DNA of 64,000 bases, taken from the NCBI GenBank assembly GCA_021202925.1, contig JAJQCD010000024.1, positions 1 to 64,000 of the forward strand. Reading direction: 5' to 3'. Of this stretch, positions 60,181-64,000 are shown piece by piece (the first letter of the stretch is position 1; each line of letters starts with the position of its first letter). Position numbers and translations under genes: made by a program. The notes beneath the pieces were generated by a model, which did not search any database, was not told the DNA's origin, and saw nothing but the letters and a program-made list of their open reading frames with translations. Source of the DNA: Clostridiales bacterium. Its GTDB lineage: Bacteria; Bacillota; Clostridia; Lachnospirales; Lachnospiraceae.

Positions 60181-63100
60181 ATGAGTGCGAGGCAATGGAT
60201 TCACAGGCATTATCTGTTGTTTCGGCGCACGCTTGCGTGGTTGATGATCACGGTGATGATGATCACGAATGTCGGTGCCAATGTGACGTCAACGTTTGCG
60301 GCGGGCGAGGAAGAGAGCGCCCTGTTTCTTGTGGACGGACAGGAACTTCGGGAGGCGATTGAGGACGCAAAGGAATCCGGGACGCAGTTCCGGTATGCGT
60401 CACTGTATCTGACTGCGGATAAGAGCAGCAAGAAAGGCGCCTATTCAAAATTGCTGGGCGGCAAGGGCGCGGACGTTTATGAACTGGATGTGGACGTCGA
60501 TGACAGTTATGCTCCGGAGGGGACAGAGCTGCGCCTGTTTTACAACGACACAACAGAGGATGTCATTTTCCTGTTTGTCAATGAGACGGAATCCGAGATT
60601 ATGTTCCGTGCTAATGTGGATGGCTATGAGACCGCCAGACTGAGCGTGAAGCCATATGAAACGGAAGGAGAGGGCGTGGATCCGGTCGAGATTGATGCGA
60701 CTCCGGCAAACGCGTCTGTTTCCGTACATGAGACGAATCTGGTCGGCATCGCCATTGACGATGGAGAATCGGAGACAACGGAGGATGCGGCGGAGGAACT
60801 TCTTCTGACAGAGGAGGAAGACGAAATCGAGATTGTCCTTGAAGAGGAAGCTGAGGCGGACGAGGAAGAAGAAGCCGCAGAGGATGTTGAGGAGATCGAG
60901 GAGACCGGGGAAGAGGAAATCACGGAGACGGAGGAAGCCGAACCAGAGGAAGAAACCGTGGAGACGGCCGAGGAAACCGAGACAGAAGAAATCGCGGTGA
61001 CGGTCGGGGAAGCGGAGACGACAGAAGAAGCTTCGGTCACTGCGGAGGAAGAGACGAAAGCGGCTGCGGAGACGACAGAGACAATAGTCGAGCCGGAGAC
61101 GGAGGAAGAGACGGGGGCGCCGGAGATTGTGATTCTTACCGATGAAGAAGAGCAGGAGACCGATGAGCCGGAAGTCAGCAATCCTTCGGAGGTCACAATC
61201 CTTCCGGATGAGGAATACCTCCTGGAGGATGAGAGCATTCAGAATTTTGGCACCCTGAAAGGGAAGGCACTCAGTACGGTGCTCCTCTCAAATTCGGCGA
61301 CGGCAAGGGCACTTCGCATATCGCTGGCTGATCTGACCGAGATCATCGGAACGGCAGAAGAAGAGGAGTATCCGGCGTTTGAGCAGTCGAAAGAGCTTGG
61401 CGGTGTGACGGTGAGCGTGACGGCTGAAGAAGGCGTCCTTCCGGAAGGAACCAGCCTGGAAGTGGAAGATGTCACGGAAGAACTGCAGGAAGCGTTGATT
61501 GAGAAGCTGAATGAAGAGCTGGGAATCGAGGAAGAAACCCTTGCGGACGAGGATGAGGCGGAAGCGGGCTATCAGGCCGGAGATATGCTTCTGTATCGTG
61601 TGCGTCTGACGTTGGACGGCGAAGAGCTGGACGGCAGCTGGGCGGAGAACGGCTCCGTGCAGGTGAGCTTCAGCGGCGCACAGGTCGGGGAGCTGGCGGA
61701 TGACGATGGCACAGTTCAGGTTCTGTCGCTTGACGAGGAGTCTGCGCAGATCACCGCGGACGACCTGAGCTATGAGACGGTCGCGGTGGCGGCTGTGGAT
61801 GACGGAAGCGTGAGTTTCGAGACGGATGATGTCACGACTTACGCAGTGACGGCGCCCGGGCCGGGCGGACAGCTGCCGGGACCGCAGACACAGACAACGG
61901 TGGATCACATCGATATCGGGATAGAAGCAACGGCGACGCTGGAAGTGAATGGGGAGAAGCTGACACAGGAGGTAACGCTGACCCGATCCGATTTTGAAAA
62001 CGGAAATCTGACAATTACCGCTACGCAAAACGGCGAGTCAGTTACCTATACTCAGAGTTCCTATTCGAGCAGTACGGGATCGAGCGGGGTCGAGCAGATC
62101 CGCATCAATGGAACATATCCGGTTGGTACGAAGGAAAATCCGGTTGTGTATACGGTTACGCTGACAAAGGATGTAACCTTCACGGACAGCAATGGGAATA
62201 CTTATACCGTGACTGTAACCTTTACGGCATCATTTAATTACTGGGATGAGAATAATGACTGCCCGGGTCTTGAAAACAGCACGACGGAGTGGCAGCAGGG
62301 TTCCGTGATCCAGGGGAGCGGAATGGATTTCTTGCTGGGCGCGGATGATACGGAGTCCATGCAGACGATCACGATCACGAAGGAAATTGTGGATGCAGAG
62401 GGGAATCCGATCACACTGGAAGATGGGCAGACGTATACCTTCTATCTGTATTCCTATGATGAAAATACAGGCACAAGTGTACTGGCTGATACGATTACAG
62501 TAACCGTTGCGGCGGGTGAGTCTTCCCAAATCGTCATAACGATGTCAGCAGCCCTTACACCCGGGACCTACTATCTGATGGAAGAACCGGTTGAGACGGT
62601 GAATGACACGCTGCAATTCCGCTCGGTGAGTTATGCAATTGACGATGGTGAGAGTACGGAAGCTGCAGATGACTACAAATCAGGCGTGTTTACGATCAGC
62701 GAGGGAGGTGCAGTATCCGTCACGGCGACGAATGTCTACACGGAAGATACAACAGAACTGACCGTGAATAAGGTCTGGGTCGATGGCGGGAACACAAATC
62801 AGTCCAGACCGGAATCAATTACGGTGACGCTGTATCAGAATGATGAAATTTATGGTGAGCCGGTTACTTTGACGGAGACAGATAGCTGGGATAGCTGGTC
62901 GTATACCTGGACGGGGTTGCCCGGGACAGATACGGAGGGCACAGCGTATATCTATACGGTGCAGGAAGAAGCCGTGGAAGGGTACACTGGTGATGCTGTG
63001 AGTTTACCTGCCTCATTTGAGGATGGCGTAGCGACGATCACCAACACGATCGAAGATCTAATGAACGAATCCATCTCCGGCACCAAGACCTGGGTGGATG

Positions 63101-64000
63101 GCGGAAAGCTACATGACAACAATACCGAGATTACACTGAAACTTTATCGGACGAGCGCGAAAGAGGGCTCGACGGAAGAAGAGGTGACCGGTTTCACGGT
63201 GGACTGGACGGATAATACTTATACCATATCGGGCCTGGATCAATACGACGAGGAAGGATATCCGTATACATACCGGATCGGAGAGGTAAGGGTAAGCGGC
63301 TACCAGGATGGTGTGGTTGATGGATATAACATCACCAACACGATAGAAGATCCGATGGACGCATTCATTACCGGAACGAAGACCTGGAAGGACGGGAGCA
63401 GTAGTCTGACTCATGCTAATGCCGAGGAAGTGAAACTGACCCTGTACCGTCAGACAACGGAAGACGGTTCAGACAAGGAAGAGGTAACCGATGACTACAG
63501 CGTGGCGTGGATGGATGAAGACGGAGATGGATATGCCGAAACATGGACGATCAGCGGGCTGAAAACGTATGATGCGACCGGGCAAAAGTATATCTATTCC
63601 GTAGAGGAAGAGGCCATTGAGGGGTACAGCACGGTCATCAATGGTGAATCTATTATCAATACGCGGACAGAAAAGACAGAGGTCAGCGGGACAAAGACCT
63701 GGAAGGATTCATCCTTCTTATCATGGTTGTTCCACGATAATGAGAATGAAGTGACACTGACATTGTGGCGTTCGACCGATGGCGAGAATTATGTCCGGGT
63801 AACAAATGCGACACCGGAATGGAGTGGCAATACGTATACATTCAGTGATCTGGATGTGTTTGACGAGGATGGAAATCTTTACGATTATAAAGTAACAGAA
63901 GGAAGTGTTCCGGGATATAAATCGACGTCAGACGGGAATAACTTTACTAATACGGAAACAGGGGACAGCACGGTTGATGTAACCGGAACCAAAATCTGGG
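60181..64000 (+). CDS. Large Cna-B repeat surface protein (N-terminal part, runs off the window)
   Basis: At least 1273 codons from ATG 60181, open to the window end. A signal peptide (TLAWLMITVMMITNVGAN, cleavage after TFA-A) is followed by about 150 residues with a Val/Tyr-rich fold. A very acidic Glu/Thr/Ala tract comes next (about residues 195-345). A middle region and then Cna-B type domains follow. These begin with VNKVWVDGG (62.76 kb), GTKTWVDGG (63.08), GTKTWKDGS (63.37), GTKTWKDSS (63.69) and GTKIW (63.98), each ending in EGYS/GYT-like and a NT motif. Cna-B domains form stiff stalks of adhesins or pili, often with isopeptide bonds. A cell-wall anchor is expected beyond the window. 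Confidence 0.88.
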   Translation, partial: MSARQWIHRHYLLFRRTLAWLMITVMMITNVGANVTSTFAAGEEESALFLVDGQELREAIEDAKESGTQFRYASLYLTADKSSKKGAYSKLLGGKGADVYELDVDVDDSYAPEGTELRLFYNDTTEDVIFLFVNETESEIMFRANVDGYETARLSVKPYETEGEGVDPVEIDATPANASVSVHETNLVGIAIDDGESETTEDAAEELLLTEEEDEIEIVLEEEAEADEEEEAAEDVEEIEETGEEEITETEEAEPEEETVETAEETETEEIAVTVGEAETTEEASVTAEEETKAAAETTETIVEPETEEETGAPEIVILTDEEEQETDEPEVSNPSEVTILPDEEYLLEDESIQNFGTLKGKALSTVLLSNSATARALRISLADLTEIIGTAEEEEYPAFEQSKELGGVTVSVTAEEGVLPEGTSLEVEDVTEELQEALIEKLNEELGIEEETLADEDEAEAGYQAGDMLLYRVRLTLDGEELDGSWAENGSVQVSFSGAQVGELADDDGTVQVLSLDEESAQITADDLSYETVAVAAVDDGSVSFETDDVTTYAVTAPGPGGQLPGPQTQTTVDHIDIGIEATATLEVNGEKLTQEVTLTRSDFENGNLTITATQNGESVTYTQSSYSSSTGSSGVEQIRINGTYPVGTKENPVVYTVTLTKDVTFTDSNGNTYTVTVTFTASFNYWDENNDCPGLENSTTEWQQGSVIQGSGMDFLLGADDTESMQTITITKEIVDAEGNPITLEDGQTYTFYLYSYDENTGTSVLADTITVTVAAGESSQIVITMSAALTPGTYYLMEEPVETVNDTLQFRSVSYAIDDGESTEAADDYKSGVFTISEGGAVSVTATNVYTEDTTELTVNKVWVDGGNTNQSRPESITVTLYQNDEIYGEPVTLTETDSWDSWSYTWTGLPGTDTEGTAYIYTVQEEAVEGYTGDAVSLPASFEDGVATITNTIEDLMNESISGTKTWVDGGKLHDNNTEITLKLYRTSAKEGSTEEEVTGFTVDWTDNTYTISGLDQYDEEGYPYTYRIGEVRVSGYQDGVVDGYNITNTIEDPMDAFITGTKTWKDGSSSLTHANAEEVKLTLYRQTTEDGSDKEEVTDDYSVAWMDEDGDGYAETWTISGLKTYDATGQKYIYSVEEEAIEGYSTVINGESIINTRTEKTEVSGTKTWKDSSFLSWLFHDNENEVTLTLWRSTDGENYVRVTNATPEWSGNTYTFSDLDVFDEDGNLYDYKVTEGSVPGYKSTSDGNNFTNTETGDSTVDVTGTKIW

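Noticed and set aside
60624-61238. Ser/Val-rich minus-strand frame of 204 codons
   Set aside because: It is the complement of the Glu/Thr-rich tract of the surface protein, which yields Ser/Val-rich text automatically.

Overview
This window looks like a chromosomal segment of a gut-type clostridium, most likely Lachnospiraceae. The assignment rests on Gram-positive AGGAGG ribosome binding sites, a T-box leader, lipoproteins with Thr/Glu/Ala-rich linkers, a split transketolase, GPH and TRAP sugar transporters, and a Cna-B surface protein. All family assignments come from reading motifs and gene context; no database search was run.

Layout. (1) 0.1-0.7 kb: tRNA-Asn, -Glu and -Cys, a terminator, and a fragment of an AAA-ATPase-like gene whose intact relative lies at 45.7 kb. 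(2) 0.8-8.2 kb, minus strand: a galactitol-type PTS operon with a PHP hydrolase, two IIB-type proteins (one lacking the phosphorylated Cys), an aldo/keto reductase, IIC, a DeoC aldolase, IIA, a glycerol-1-phosphate dehydrogenase-like enzyme and a SorC-type regulator. Three copies of a TGTTCA-N2-TGAACA operator sit at its two promoters. (3) 8.3-17.3 kb: a molybdenum cofactor and molybdate uptake operon (mobA-mobB fusion, moeA, a moeA-like gene, moaC, moaA, a MOSC-MogA fusion, modABC) behind a probable Moco riboswitch. (4) 17.3-18.4 kb: a lipoprotein esterase on the minus strand. (5) 18.7-23.9 kb: a Trp-type T-box leader, a trpXYZ-like ABC transporter, and a HipA-like kinase/P-loop fusion broken by a frameshift. 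(6) 24.1-32.0 kb: GH3 and GH2 glycosidases, an AraC regulator and a GPH symporter, followed by an array of palindromic repeats to 32.5 kb. (7) 32.7-39.3 kb: an L-rhamnose operon. (8) 39.4-45.6 kb: a DUF401 permease gene and a three-gene molybdoenzyme operon. They share an almost identical promoter with an upstream palindrome. (9) 45.7-47.3 kb: a full-length AAA-ATPase-like/PD-(D/E)XK protein. (10) 47.4-54.6 kb, minus strand: a TRAP transporter operon with a split transketolase and sugar-phosphate isomerases, plus a FadR-type regulator and a matching operator. (11) 54.8-58.4 kb: a DAACS symporter and a CyuA-like cysteine desulfidase with a divergent LysR regulator. (12) 58.5-64.0 kb: an MBL-fold hydrolase, a rhomboid protease and the start of a Cna-B repeat surface protein that runs off the window.

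The most novel-looking system is region 8. It has a molybdopterin oxidoreductase whose N-terminus is a TorD-type chaperone domain. The first FS0-cluster Cys appears to be Gly, and no Tat signal or membrane anchor gene is present. A four-cluster ferredoxin and an FAD/NAD(P)H-type flavoprotein are encoded upstream of it. The permease gene next door has a twin promoter: 42 of 46 bases match, and both carry TTGAAA-17-TAAAAT with a palindrome centred near -66. The cofactor operon at 8-17 kb could supply its molybdenum cofactor, although moaD and moaE are not in the window.
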